Notes: a model not told the origin generated them from the letters alone. 64,000 nt of DNA from Granulosicoccus sp045106855 (GCA_045106855.1 JBGCFI010000011.1:1-64000); one strand, 5' to 3'; numbered from the stretch's first letter, positions 16,756 to 25,789 are shown. Numbers and translations are program-made.

Positions 16756-16783
16756 GCATGGCCTGCGAACAGGCTTGCCATGC
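16756..16783 (+). promoter_or_regulatory. Bulged hairpin in the trxA leader
   Basis: GCATGG-CCTG, loop CGAA, CAGG, bulge CTTG, CCATGC: a two-part stem ending 27 bases before the trxA start codon. No T run follows, so it is more likely a 5-prime untranslated structure than a terminator. The remainder of the 274-base rhlB-trxA divergent gap (16537-16810) must hold both promoters, but I see no convincing -35/-10 pair. Confidence 0.35.
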
Positions 16784-16810
16784 GACTAATCTTTAACGCT
16801 AGAGGCATAC

Positions 16811-17137
16811 ATGAGCGAACACATCACCGCTGTCACAGACGCAGACTTCGAAGAACTGGTCCTGAAATCCGATACGCCAGTGCTTGTGGACTATTGGGCC
16901 GAGTGGTGTGCACCTTGTAAGGCGATTACCCCGGTACTGGAAGATGTCGCTCCTGGATACTCCGGCAAAGTGAAGATTGTTAAAATGAATATAGACGAAA
17001 ATCCCAATACGCCACCAAAATATGGGATTCGCAGCATTCCTACACTTATGCTGTTCAAGAATGGTGCCGTTGAAAACACAAAGGTTGGTGGTCTTAACAA
17101 GGCCCAACTAACAGAATTCCTCGACCAGAACGCTTGA
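16811..17137 (+). CDS. trxA: Thioredoxin 1 with CAPC active site
   Basis: A 108-residue thioredoxin that is a full-length match to enteric TrxA, including YGIRSIPTLMLF with the cis-Pro. It reduces disulfides in the cytosol and is recycled by thioredoxin reductase. The active site reads WCAPCK at residues 32-37: the usual Gly between the first Cys and the Pro is Ala. The gene sits between rhlB and rho exactly as in enteric bacteria. An inverted repeat (GGCCATC / GATGGCC, 17164-17183) follows the stop, without a T run. Confidence 0.95.
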   Translation: MSEHITAVTDADFEELVLKSDTPVLVDYWAEWCAPCKAITPVLEDVAPGYSGKVKIVKMNIDENPNTPPKYGIRSIPTLMLFKNGAVENTKVGGLNKAQLTEFLDQNA

Positions 17138-17163
17138 CCAAAACAGCTGCAATTACTGGCATC

Positions 17164-17183
17164 GGCCATCCATAGCGATGGCC
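17164..17183 (+). terminator. Hairpin after trxA
   Basis: Seven-base perfect inverted repeat GGCCATC / GATGGCC with loop CATAGC, 27 bases after the trxA stop. No U tract follows, so it would be a 3-prime end stabiliser or act with Rho. Read-through into the rho leader is possible. Confidence 0.35.
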
Positions 17184-17255
17184 TGCCTCTGAGAAGGCTC
17201 ATTACCCCGGACGGTTACCTACCCTGATGTTGAAACCGCTCCGGGAGGTAGACAC

Positions 17256-17354
17256 ATGCCAGGTAGCGTGGTAACGTTCAGTTATCGCACCTTAGCAGCC
17301 CGCTCCTCCGCAGCGCGCTCCGTGCACCAATTAGACACCAAATTCACCTTCTAG
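17256..17354 (+). CDS. rhoL: Candidate rho leader peptide
   Basis: A 32-codon ORF with an excellent ribosome site (GGGAGG, 7 bases before ATG at 17256) in the trxA-rho gap. The peptide begins MPGSVVTFSYRTL and is rich in Ser, Arg and Ala. It has no visible similarity to enteric RhoL. Length (32 versus about 33 residues) and position match the enteric leader peptide that takes part in rho autoregulation. The ORF and the 80 bases after it are rich in C and poor in G on the coding strand, as Rho loading sites are. Rho itself has almost no ribosome site. Function is inferred from position, not from homology. Confidence 0.5.
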   Translation: MPGSVVTFSYRTLAARSSAARSVHQLDTKFTF

Positions 17355-17454
17355 CAATCCCGACGTACTTAATGTCGTACTGAATAGCCCATCACAGTTT
17401 TAATGGGCCACCCCTCCCTTTGGCGTTATACGCCCACTCTACGCACTTACGTGT
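17355..17454 (+). promoter_or_regulatory. Rho leader segment with two hairpins and a C-rich tract
   Basis: This segment follows the leader ORF. It contains a stem GCCCAT / ATGGGC (17387-17392 with 17403-17408), then CCACCCCTCCC, then a perfect hairpin GGCGT-TAT-ACGCC (17422-17434) ending 20 bases before the rho ATG. A C-rich, G-poor RNA with stems just before rho is what an attenuator used by Rho on its own message would look like. Confidence 0.4.
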
Positions 17455-18711
17455 ATGAATCTGACCGATCTCAAAAAGAAGAACCCGACAGAACTTATCG
17501 AGCTAGCTGAAACCATAGGCGTGGAAAGCGTCGCGAGGCAGCGCAAGCAGGATATTATTTTTTCGATCCTGAAGGCTCACGCCCGTAATGGCGAAGATAT
17601 CTTTGGCGGTGGTGTTCTCGAAATATTGCAGGATGGATTTGGCTTTTTGCGCTCCTCCGACAGCTCTTATCTAGCCGGTCCGGATGACATTTACGTGTCT
17701 CCCAGCCAGGTGCGACGATTTGCGCTCCGTACAGGCGACAGTATATCGGGCAAGATCAGGCCACCCAAAGAAGGTGAGCGCTACTTTGCCTTGCTTAAGG
17801 TTGATGAAATCAATTTCAGTCCCCCCGAGCAAGCCAAAAGCAAAGTACTCTTTGAAAACCTCACTCCGTTGCATGCCAACGAGCGCATCACGATGGAACG
17901 TGGTAACGGTAGCACCGAAGACATTACTGCTCGCATAATCGACTTCGCAGCACCTATCGGTAAAGGCCAGCGTGGATTGATTGTCTCGCCACCCAAGGCG
18001 GGTAAGACACTCATGCTGCAAAACATCGCGCAAAGTGTTGCGGCCAATTCACCTGATTCGCATCTGATCGTGCTGCTGATAGACGAGCGGCCCGAAGAGG
18101 TCACAGAGATGCAACGCATGGTCCAAGGAGAGGTCATCTCAAGTACCTTCGATGAGCCCGCAGCGAGACATGTGCAGGTTGCCGAGATGGTTATCGAGAA
18201 AGCCAAACGATTAATTGAGCATAAAAAGGATGTTGTGATCCTGCTTGATTCCATTACACGTCTGGCACGTGCTTATAACACTGTCGTACCGTCATCTGGC
18301 AAGGTTCTGACTGGTGGTGTTGATGCCAATGCCTTGCATCGTCCGAAGCGATTTTTCGGGGCAGCAAGAAACATAGAGGAAGGTGGCAGCCTGACAATTA
18401 TCGCCACAGCGCTGGTCGATACTGGATCCAAGATGGACGAGGTTATCTACGAGGAATTCAAGGGCACTGGTAATATGGAATTACACCTTGACCGGCGTAT
18501 TGCAGAAAAACGAGTATTTCCGGCCATCAATATCAATCGCTCGGGTACACGCCGCGAAGAATTGATGATGGATCCGGAAGAGCTGCAGAAAACCTGGATA
18601 TTGCGTAAGTTCATCCACTCCATGGATGAAATAGAAGCTGTTGAGTTTCTGTTGGGTCGATTGCAACAAACCAAGACCAACAATGAATTTTTCGATTCAA
18701 TGAAACGCTAG
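17455..18711 (+). CDS. rho: Transcription termination factor Rho
   Basis: A 418-residue hexameric RNA helicase, collinear with enteric Rho from the first residues (MNLTDLKKK). Features are the N-terminal helical domain, the cold-shock-like RNA-binding domain with DGFGFLRS, Walker A PPKAGKT near residue 180, Walker B VILLDSITRL and the C-terminal RSGTRREEL segment. It terminates transcription at unstructured C-rich RNA. The start codon lacks a clear ribosome site, which fits control from the leader. It is convergent with purD. Confidence 0.97.
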   Translation: MNLTDLKKKNPTELIELAETIGVESVARQRKQDIIFSILKAHARNGEDIFGGGVLEILQDGFGFLRSSDSSYLAGPDDIYVSPSQVRRFALRTGDSISGKIRPPKEGERYFALLKVDEINFSPPEQAKSKVLFENLTPLHANERITMERGNGSTEDITARIIDFAAPIGKGQRGLIVSPPKAGKTLMLQNIAQSVAANSPDSHLIVLLIDERPEEVTEMQRMVQGEVISSTFDEPAARHVQVAEMVIEKAKRLIEHKKDVVILLDSITRLARAYNTVVPSSGKVLTGGVDANALHRPKRFFGAARNIEEGGSLTIIATALVDTGSKMDEVIYEEFKGTGNMELHLDRRIAEKRVFPAININRSGTRREELMMDPEELQKTWILRKFIHSMDEIEAVEFLLGRLQQTKTNNEFFDSMKR

Positions 18712-18728
18712 TCGGCTAGTTCTAGCTT

Positions 18729-18809
18729 GGGTTTTTCCCGAAACACCTGTTTTTCAGGTGTTGTAATTGATAATAGGTTTTAGCACCTGCGTTTTTAGTA
18801 CCGCAGGTG
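18729..18809. terminator. Three consecutive T-loop hairpins between rho and purD
   Basis: Three inverted repeats follow each other: GGG-TTTTT-CCC (18729-18739), AACACCTG-TTTTT-CAGGTGTT (18742-18762) and CACCTGCG with CGCAGGTG (18784-18809, loop TTTTTAGTAC). They fill most of the gap between the convergent genes and could end transcripts from either side. None has a long U tract after it. Confidence 0.5.
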
Positions 18810-18838
18810 TATCAATATTGTTTGTGACAGTAGTCACG

Positions 18839-20110
18839 CTATTTGATAGCTCTGTGGCCTATATCTGAACGGAATCTGACCCCCTCCCACTGTATACATC
18901 CAGCGGCCGAGTCGGCTTTAAGCTTCGCCTCAGACAGGCTTTTACCAACGGCTGTGGCGCAAAGTACCCTGCCACCACTGGTGACCAACTGCCCGTCGGC
19001 TATTCGCGTACCGGCGTGGAACACCTTGCTGCCATTTTTCTCTGCATCTGTTATCCCGGTTATGACTTTTCCCCGGCTGCTTCCCGCCGGATATTCGCCC
19101 GCCGCTAAAACAACGCCTATGGCATATCCATCGAGCCATTCAATACTGGCTTGATCGAGTGTTCCATCGACCGCATGATCAAGCAGCGTTAGCAAGTCGC
19201 TTTGCATACGCATCATCAACGGCTGTGTTTCAGGATCACCAAGTCGGACATTGAACTCAACTACCCGCGCTTGCTCATTGGCATCAATCATCAAGCCAAC
19301 GTAAAGATATCCGGTAAACGGCATACCCTCGTTAGCCAGTGAATTGATTGTGGGCTTCACAATATCTCTCATCACATGATCATGCACTGCGGGTGTCACA
19401 ACCGGTGCAGGTGAGTAAGCTCCCATGCCCCCGGTATTAGGGCCAGTGTCACCCTCATTCCTTGCCTTATGGTCCTGACTGCTGGCCAGAGCAATGCCAT
19501 CTCGTCCCGATACCACGACGATGAAACTTGCCTCTTCTCCTTCAAGGAATTCTTCAATCACCACTTGCGCACCCGCAGCACCGAATTGACCATCAAAAAT
19601 GCTGTTAATGGCTTCGTGCGCTTCCGCAATACTATGGGCGACTGTGACGCCTTTTCCTGCTGCCAGGCCGTCAGCCTTGATAACAATGGGTGCACCTTTT
19701 TCATTCACCCAGGCAATGGCTCGTTCTGCTTCATTGAACGTTGCATAAGCGGCCGTCGGGATCTCGTGCTTAGCCATGAAATCCTTGGCGAATGATTTAC
19801 TGCCTTCGAGTTGTGCCGGCTGGCTGCGTGGTCCGAAAATTCTCAAGCCCCTGGACTGGAACTCGTCCACTATGCCTGCGACCAGAGGTGCTTCCGGACC
19901 GACAATGGTCAGATGGATGCCTGTCGCTTGAGCGTAAGTTGCCAGTTCATTGATATCCGTGGGATCTATGTCAAGGCACTGCACCTTGTCTTCGCTAGCC
20001 ATACCCGGATTGCCCGGCGCAACGCTGATACAGGTGACATCTGTTGACTGAGCCAGTTTCCAGGCCATAGCGTGTTCACGCCCACCACTGCCGATCAATA
20101 AAAGATGCAT
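18839..20110 (-). CDS. purD: Phosphoribosylamine-glycine ligase
   Basis: A 423-residue ATP-grasp ligase that joins glycine to phosphoribosylamine in purine synthesis. The N-terminus MHLLLIGSGGREHAMAWKL is the family hallmark. GPNTGGMGAYSP and the metal-binding EFNVRLGDPETQ are present. Length is normal. purH, often adjacent, is not in the window on this side. It is convergent with rho and divergent from the benE-like gene, with 108 bases between starts. Confidence 0.97.
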   Translation of the reverse strand: MHLLLIGSGGREHAMAWKLAQSTDVTCISVAPGNPGMASEDKVQCLDIDPTDINELATYAQATGIHLTIVGPEAPLVAGIVDEFQSRGLRIFGPRSQPAQLEGSKSFAKDFMAKHEIPTAAYATFNEAERAIAWVNEKGAPIVIKADGLAAGKGVTVAHSIAEAHEAINSIFDGQFGAAGAQVVIEEFLEGEEASFIVVVSGRDGIALASSQDHKARNEGDTGPNTGGMGAYSPAPVVTPAVHDHVMRDIVKPTINSLANEGMPFTGYLYVGLMIDANEQARVVEFNVRLGDPETQPLMMRMQSDLLTLLDHAVDGTLDQASIEWLDGYAIGVVLAAGEYPAGSSRGKVITGITDAEKNGSKVFHAGTRIADGQLVTSGGRVLCATAVGKSLSEAKLKADSAAGCIQWEGVRFRSDIGHRAIK

Positions 20111-20218
20111 AAAATGCGGGTAGCCAGTTACCTAAGTGAGGGTTATTCTATCGCACCCTAGGTTCGAGCTTAATGGTCGTATGGTAGCCCCTTCCAGAAT
20201 TGGCATTAACTCAGGCTC

Positions 20219-21403
20219 GTGAGTACGTCGCGGCTGTCTGAATTATCCGGCTCGGCTATTGGTACAGGTATCCTGGCAGCTCTGGTTGGCTTTACCAGCT
20301 CCTTCGCCATTGTACTTCAGGGGTTAACGGCGGCAGGTGCCACGCCGGAGCAGGCGACATCGGGCCTCATCGCTTTGACAGTTGGGATGGGCTTGTCGGG
20401 TATCATGCTTGCCTTACGCTATCGCATGCCGATAGGCGTGGCCTGGTCAACTCCCGGAGCTGCCTTGCTGATAGTGTCTGGCGATACTGTGACCAATATA
20501 AATGAGGCTATAGGCGCTTATATATTCAGTTCAGTGTTACTTGTCATTGCAGGATGGTTCCGCCCCCTTGGACGATTGATCGAGGCTATCCCGACCACAC
20601 TGGCCAACGCAATGTTAGCTGGTGTGCTGCTTAGCCTGTGTCTGGCGCCGGTGCATGCTCTTGCCTTTGATCCGTATATCGCTTTGCCGCTGTTACTCAC
20701 GTGGTGGCTGGTCGGGCGGGTTAATCGCTTCTTCGCAGTACCGGCTGCATTAGTAGTACTGATTGTCCTGGTCGGATTGCGTATAGGTTTACCAGCCGAT
20801 TTTGGAGCTCAGTTGCAAAACAGTCTTTTTCCCAGACTTGTCTGGATTCCTCCAGTATTCGATATCGGCGCTCTGGTCAGTCTCGGCATTCCCTTGTTCG
20901 TGGTAACCATGGCTTCACAGAATGTGCCTGGCGTGGCGGTATTGAAAGCGGGGGGCTATAACCCGAAGGCGGGTCCGCTAATTGCCAATACGGGTGTTTT
21001 CTCGTTGTTCGCTGCATTTTTTGGTTCTCACGCCATCAACCTTGCCGCCATTACCGCAGCAATGTTCGCAAGTCCGGAAGCACACCCGGATCCAAAGCGG
21101 CGATACTGGTCCGCTGTGGTTGCCGGCATGAGTTACGTGATTATCGGATTGCTTGCAGGTGCCGCCGGGCTGCTGGTAACCCTTATTCCCAGTGTGCTGG
21201 TAGAAGCGATTGCAGGGCTCGCCTTGTTAGGCGCTTTTTCAGCGGCTATTGCCGGGGCGCTATCTGATGTCAGGCAGCGTGAAGCCGCTGCCATTACCTT
21301 TTTATTTTCAGGATCGGGACTTGCGTTTTTTGGTATCGGTGGAGCATTCTGGGGACTGCTGGTTGGCGGTATGATGTATGCCGTATCAAAGTACAGAGCC
21401 TGA
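20219..21403 (+). CDS. BenE-family benzoate/H+ symporter-like transporter
   Basis: A 394-residue inner-membrane protein with about 11-12 hydrophobic helices, matching the BenE family: an early ALVGFTSSFAIVLQGL and the central MASQNVPGVAVLKAGGY. Known members take up benzoate. Many uncharacterised homologues occur without benzoate genes, as here. GTG start at 20219. It heads a tight three-gene set with a CitE-like lyase 18 bases downstream and an MFS exporter, but the shared substrate is unclear. Confidence 0.85.
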   Translation: MSTSRLSELSGSAIGTGILAALVGFTSSFAIVLQGLTAAGATPEQATSGLIALTVGMGLSGIMLALRYRMPIGVAWSTPGAALLIVSGDTVTNINEAIGAYIFSSVLLVIAGWFRPLGRLIEAIPTTLANAMLAGVLLSLCLAPVHALAFDPYIALPLLLTWWLVGRVNRFFAVPAALVVLIVLVGLRIGLPADFGAQLQNSLFPRLVWIPPVFDIGALVSLGIPLFVVTMASQNVPGVAVLKAGGYNPKAGPLIANTGVFSLFAAFFGSHAINLAAITAAMFASPEAHPDPKRRYWSAVVAGMSYVIIGLLAGAAGLLVTLIPSVLVEAIAGLALLGAFSAAIAGALSDVRQREAAAITFLFSGSGLAFFGIGGAFWGLLVGGMMYAVSKYRA

Positions 21404-21421
21404 CGAGTAGACCAAACTTCC

Positions 21422-22294
21422 ATGCCTATTGAATGTCGATCAGCGTTATATATGCCAGCGAGCAATGCTCGCGCGCTTGCCAAAGGACCGAGTCTGGCTG
21501 CGGATGCCATTGTCATTGATCTGGAAGACTCGGTATCGCCCGATAACAAATCGATGGCCCGTGAGCAGGCTATCGATGCATTTCGGAAACACGACTATGG
21601 TTATCGCTTAAGGGTACTTAGGATCAATACCGCCGATACCGCCTGGTTTGAGGATGATATACAGGCGGCATCACACTGTGGGCTGGATGCTATTGTATTG
21701 CCCAAAGTCGATACCGAGGATCAGGTTGCCCACCTGACGGCTGCGATGGGCACGTTTCCGTCACTGGTAAATTGTTCGATATGGGCGATGCTTGAATCAC
21801 CGTTAGCAGTCGTTAATTCAAGCGTCATTGCTGCCAGCTCCGCTCGCTATAAAAACCTTGCCATGTTCCTGGTGGGGAATAATGACTTGGCTCGTGCCGC
21901 GGGAATGCCTGTGCAGTCAGACCGAACGTATCTTCTTCCCTGGCTCATGACGCTGGTCGCTGCAGCGAAGGCACATAATCTACAAATACTGGATGGTGTG
22001 TACAACGACTTCGCCGACGTCGATGGATTTGAGCGAGAGTGTGTTGAAGGCGCTGCCATGGGAATGAATGGCAAGACGTTAATTCACCCATCGCAACTGG
22101 CAGCAGCCAATGCTAATTATTCGCCTTCGGCGAATGAAATCGAAAGTGCCAACGCAACAGTTCAGGCGTTTTCTCTTCCGGAGAATGCAGGTAAAGGTGC
22201 TATTTCAATCAACGGCCGTATGACGGAAAGGTTGCATCTTGAAATGGCAGAGTCTTTGTTAAAACGGGTTCGGCGATTAAGCGAACGACAATGA
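21422..22294 (+). CDS. HpcH/HpaI aldolase / CitE-like CoA-ester lyase
   Basis: A 290-residue TIM-barrel protein of the CitE/MCL group. R6 with SALYMPASN, the acidic VIDLEDSV near residue 33, AMLESPLAV and GNNDLARAAGM are the usual substrate and Mg sites. Relatives split or form C-C bonds in malyl-CoA, citramalyl-CoA or citryl-ACP. This subgroup is annotated only as CoA ester lyase, and the real substrate is unknown. Its stop overlaps the next start (ATGA), so it is translationally coupled to the MFS transporter. Confidence 0.82.
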   Translation: MPIECRSALYMPASNARALAKGPSLAADAIVIDLEDSVSPDNKSMAREQAIDAFRKHDYGYRLRVLRINTADTAWFEDDIQAASHCGLDAIVLPKVDTEDQVAHLTAAMGTFPSLVNCSIWAMLESPLAVVNSSVIAASSARYKNLAMFLVGNNDLARAAGMPVQSDRTYLLPWLMTLVAAAKAHNLQILDGVYNDFADVDGFERECVEGAAMGMNGKTLIHPSQLAAANANYSPSANEIESANATVQAFSLPENAGKGAISINGRMTERLHLEMAESLLKRVRRLSERQ

Positions 22295-23523
22295 AAACCC
22301 TCGGTAGACCGTTAATGCTTTTGCTGATTGCTATTTCAGCGATCGGTCCGATGGCGCTTAATGGTGTTTTACCCGCTACCACCACTATCATGGTGGATCT
22401 GTCCACGCGCTTCGAAGTTGCGCAGATGGTGCTTACCGTATTTCTGGCAGCAAACCTGTTATCTCAGCTTATTCTGGGGCCTGCCGCAGATCGCTATGGC
22501 AGACGCCCCGTCATGCTGTTAAGCCTTACTATTTTTTTTCTTGGCAGTGTTGCTTGCGCAATGGCCCAATCAATTGAGTGGTTGCTGCTTGCTCGTTTTA
22601 TTCAGGGCGTGGGTGGTGCGGTTTGTGTGTTTTTGCCTCGCACGGTGGTGCGAGACATATATTCGCAAGACAAGGCGGCTAGTGTTATTGGTTACATCAC
22701 CACGGCTATGATGGTAGCGCCATTGTTTGCCCCCGCGTTGGGTGGCTGGATTACCGATACGTACAGTTGGCGGTATATGTACTTCGGTCTTGCGGGGTTA
22801 AGCATGGTTCTTCTTTTCATGTGCTATCGGTATCAGTACGAAACACGGCGTAGTTCGCGTCTATCCGCTCCGGCAACTAATGGCCGCACAATGTTTTTTT
22901 CATCATCAAAGATTCTGCTAAGTGATCGTGCTTTTATTGCTTGCGCTGTCATGCAAGCGGGTACCGTAGGCGTCTACTACAGTTTCCTGGCAGGCGCTCC
23001 CTACGTTGCGATGGAAATCCGGGGCATGAGTGCTTCCTCCTACGGGATCTGGTTCTCTATGGTTGCGGTGGGTTACCTAAGCGGCAATCTGGTCGCCGGG
23101 CGATTCTCCGAGTCACAAGGTGTGTTCAGAATGGTGAAATTGGGGGCGGGACCGTTCGCACTGGGCGCTATGTTGTTCTGGCTGGGGATTGCCAGTCATC
23201 ACCCGATCACTCTGTTCTTACCTATGTTTCTGGTGGCGTTCAGTAACGGGGTGTCATTGCCCAGCATGTTCAGCATCGCCATGAGTGTTCGGCCCGATCT
23301 GGCAGCCTCTGCATCCGGTTTATCCGGGAGTTTGCAGACGGCCTTGGGCGTTTGCCTGACGCTGCTTATAGGTTACCTGTTGCCGTTTAGCGGCTTGTGG
23401 CTGTACATTGTCATCACCGCATCGATGATTCTGTCAATGACAGGCTTATTGTTAACATTGCGAATCCAGCGAGTTGTTACTTCAGCAATCGGGGTGAAAG
23501 CACCGCTAACGGCGCGTGGATAA
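22291..23523 (+). CDS. MFS transporter of the Bcr/CflA type
   Basis: A 410-residue, 12-helix major facilitator. DRYGRRPVMLLSL in the loop after helix 2 and RFIQGVGGAV in helix 4 are the DHA1 (drug:H+ antiporter) motifs, and the Bcr/CflA group is the best fit. ATGA overlap with the upstream lyase gene. Bcr-type proteins export bicyclomycin, sulfonamides or peptides; bicyclomycin acts on Rho, but a link to the rho gene 4 kb away would be speculation. Confidence 0.85.
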   Translation: MKTLGRPLMLLLIAISAIGPMALNGVLPATTTIMVDLSTRFEVAQMVLTVFLAANLLSQLILGPAADRYGRRPVMLLSLTIFFLGSVACAMAQSIEWLLLARFIQGVGGAVCVFLPRTVVRDIYSQDKAASVIGYITTAMMVAPLFAPALGGWITDTYSWRYMYFGLAGLSMVLLFMCYRYQYETRRSSRLSAPATNGRTMFFSSSKILLSDRAFIACAVMQAGTVGVYYSFLAGAPYVAMEIRGMSASSYGIWFSMVAVGYLSGNLVAGRFSESQGVFRMVKLGAGPFALGAMLFWLGIASHHPITLFLPMFLVAFSNGVSLPSMFSIAMSVRPDLAASASGLSGSLQTALGVCLTLLIGYLLPFSGLWLYIVITASMILSMTGLLLTLRIQRVVTSAIGVKAPLTARG

Positions 23524-23599
23524 TGCTACCTTTACTAGACTTTCGTGCGCTGCGGTTACTGCGATCATAAGATCTGGAAGCTGTATGCATGTATGGCAG

Positions 23600-24919
23600 T
23601 CAGAGCACTTGTCGAAATGCAGTAGCGAGTTTGTCAACGATCTCATCAATATGGGAATCGTCGAGAATAAACGGTGGAGCGAGCAGGATATGATCTCCGT
23701 TGACGCCGTCAACGGTACCTCCCATCGGGTAACAGATAAGGCCAGCTTCAAATGCGGCATTCTTGAGTTTTTTATGCAGCGCCATTTCGCTTGGAAACGG
23801 TTTTTTTGATTCGCGATCCTGAACAAACTCAATGCCGCGAAACAAGCCTCGCCCTCTAATATCTCCGATATGAGGGTGCTGGCCGAATTCACTCACCAGG
23901 GATGCCTGTAGTTTTTCACCCATGGCAGCGCAGTGTTGTAACAGATTCCGGTTTACCAGTTTATTGACAACAGCCAGGGAAGCTGCACAGGCTGTTGGAT
24001 GGCCAACATAGGTATGCCCGTGTTGAAAGAATCCAGATCCCTCTGCGATGACGTTATATATCTGCGCTGTGCATAACATCGCACTGATTGGCTGATAACC
24101 AGCCCCGAGTCCTTTGGCAATAGTAACAATGTCGGGAGCTATATCATCTTGCTCGCACGCAAACATGCTGCCCGTTCTGCCCATGCCGCACATGACTTCA
24201 TCAAGAATAAGCAGGATGTCGTACTGATTACAGATGTCTCGAATGCGTTTGAAATAACCTTCAACGGGGGGGACAGCTCCAGACGTTGCTCCTGCGACGG
24301 TTTCGGCAACGAACCCAATGACGTTTTCTGCGCCTAGCTCAAGGATTTGTGTCTCAAGTTCATTAGCGACTCTCAGGCCATACTCAACCTCGGACTCGTC
24401 TGTACGGCAACCGCGGTAGGCGTAGCAGGGCGAGATATGGCCGGTTTTTATCATTAACGGTCCGAAGGGCGCACGTCGCCATTCATTGCCTCCGGTAGCA
24501 AGCGCTGCCAGCGTATTGCCATGGTAGCTTTGTTTGCGCGCTATGAAATATTGGCGAGAGGTTTGTCCCTGTTCCCAATAGTATTGACGTGCAAGTTTTA
24601 ATGCCGCTTCTATGGCTTCCGATCCTCCGGACAGAAAATAAGCGCGATCTATATCACCCGGTGCCAATTCCACCAGTCGGTCGGCAAGATCCTCAGCGGG
24701 TTGTGAGGTCAGAAAACTGGTATGGGCGTAGGCCACGCTGTCCAGTTGGGTTTTGATGGCCTGCGTGACATCCTGGTCCGAGTGGCCAAGACAGGAAACC
24801 GCCGCGCCCCCGGACCCGTCAAAATATTGTTTTCCGTTGGTATCGTAAAGATAGACGCCGTCCCCTGAGGCAACGGTAGGCAAATCTGACTGCGTATGAC
24901 GCGGGAATACATGGGACAT
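23600..24919 (-). CDS. Class III PLP-dependent aminotransferase
   Basis: A 439-residue fold-type I aminotransferase. GGSEAIEAALKLARQY and LDEVMCGMGRTG are the usual core, and the PLP lysine is in IAKGLGAGY near residue 275. It belongs to the broad omega-amino-acid/diamine group, in which substrates include GABA, putrescine, beta-alanine and taurine. It lies at the downstream end of the minus-strand amine cluster and could act as the GABA or diamine transaminase of that route, but there is a gap and intervening genes. Confidence 0.82.
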   Translation of the reverse strand: MSHVFPRHTQSDLPTVASGDGVYLYDTNGKQYFDGSGGAAVSCLGHSDQDVTQAIKTQLDSVAYAHTSFLTSQPAEDLADRLVELAPGDIDRAYFLSGGSEAIEAALKLARQYYWEQGQTSRQYFIARKQSYHGNTLAALATGGNEWRRAPFGPLMIKTGHISPCYAYRGCRTDESEVEYGLRVANELETQILELGAENVIGFVAETVAGATSGAVPPVEGYFKRIRDICNQYDILLILDEVMCGMGRTGSMFACEQDDIAPDIVTIAKGLGAGYQPISAMLCTAQIYNVIAEGSGFFQHGHTYVGHPTACAASLAVVNKLVNRNLLQHCAAMGEKLQASLVSEFGQHPHIGDIRGRGLFRGIEFVQDRESKKPFPSEMALHKKLKNAAFEAGLICYPMGGTVDGVNGDHILLAPPFILDDSHIDEIVDKLATAFRQVL

Positions 24920-25036
24920 GATGGTGGGTCATTCAGGTTTTACAAAACTGGCCCTCACCATATCATCTTGATTGTTGGGTGTGGTTGACGAATATGACGA
25001 TATCGCCTGTAAGGCACAGGCTTCGAGAGGCGCGTA

Positions 25037-25789
25037 CTAGCGCTGCCCGCCGTTGATTTCGATGACTTGCCCGGTAATGTATCCGGACAGCGCGTTAGCC
25101 GCCAGAAAAAGAAACGTGGGTGCACAGTCTGCCGGTGTCCCGAGACGTTGTAACGGGATCTGCTGGCGAGTCGCTTCGAGCTTTGCTTCGCTGGAGTAGC
25201 GCTCATGAAAACTTGTGTCGATGACACCGGGGGACACGGCATTAACGCGAATGCCGAAAGGTGCCAGTTCGCGTGCCAGTCCTCTGGAGTAGGTGGATAC
25301 GAATGCTTTGCTGGAAGAATAGATGGACGATCCAGGACTGCCACCGGTCATTGCTGATATGGATACCGTATTAACAATGGAGGCGTTTGTGGCATTTTTA
25401 AGCAGAGGTAGCAAACCTCTCGTGATTCGCATAACTGCACTCTGGTTCAGCTCAACAATATCCTGATACTGCTCATCGGTGAGGCTATCGGCAGGGAATC
25501 GACCAAACATGGTACCGGCGTTGTTTACAAGGACATCGACATGCTGCGTTCGTTGTGAGACAAATTGGGTAAATTCGATTTGTTCTTTAGGTTTGGTGAA
25601 ATCCCCGGTAGTGTGCGCAATGTCTCCGGGAAGACCATCCCCATAGCTTGCATGCCGACCCAGGTGGGCGATGACATTGGCTCCAGCTTCGTGAAATAAC
25701 TGCAGGGCAGCACGACCGATGCCGTTTCCCGCACCAGTAATGACAACGGTTTGTCCTTCAAAGAGATCAGTGAATATCGGTTGGTTCAT
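25037..25789 (-). CDS. Short-chain dehydrogenase/reductase (SDR)
   Basis: A 250-residue classical SDR with TGAGNGIG (residues 18-25), NNAG near 90 and the catalytic Ser and YSSSK near 143-160. The ending INGGQ is typical. NAD(P)-dependent, with substrate unknown. It is separated from the aminotransferase by 117 bases on the same strand. Confidence 0.85.
   Translation of the reverse strand: MNQPIFTDLFEGQTVVITGAGNGIGRAALQLFHEAGANVIAHLGRHASYGDGLPGDIAHTTGDFTKPKEQIEFTQFVSQRTQHVDVLVNNAGTMFGRFPADSLTDEQYQDIVELNQSAVMRITRGLLPLLKNATNASIVNTVSISAMTGGSPGSSIYSSSKAFVSTYSRGLARELAPFGIRVNAVSPGVIDTSFHERYSSEAKLEATRQQIPLQRLGTPADCAPTFLFLAANALSGYITGQVIEINGGQR

Noticed and set aside
17781..18254. 157-codon minus-strand ORF inside rho
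   Set aside because: Antisense to rho, a highly conserved gene; Ser/Cys-rich product is typical of a shadow frame.
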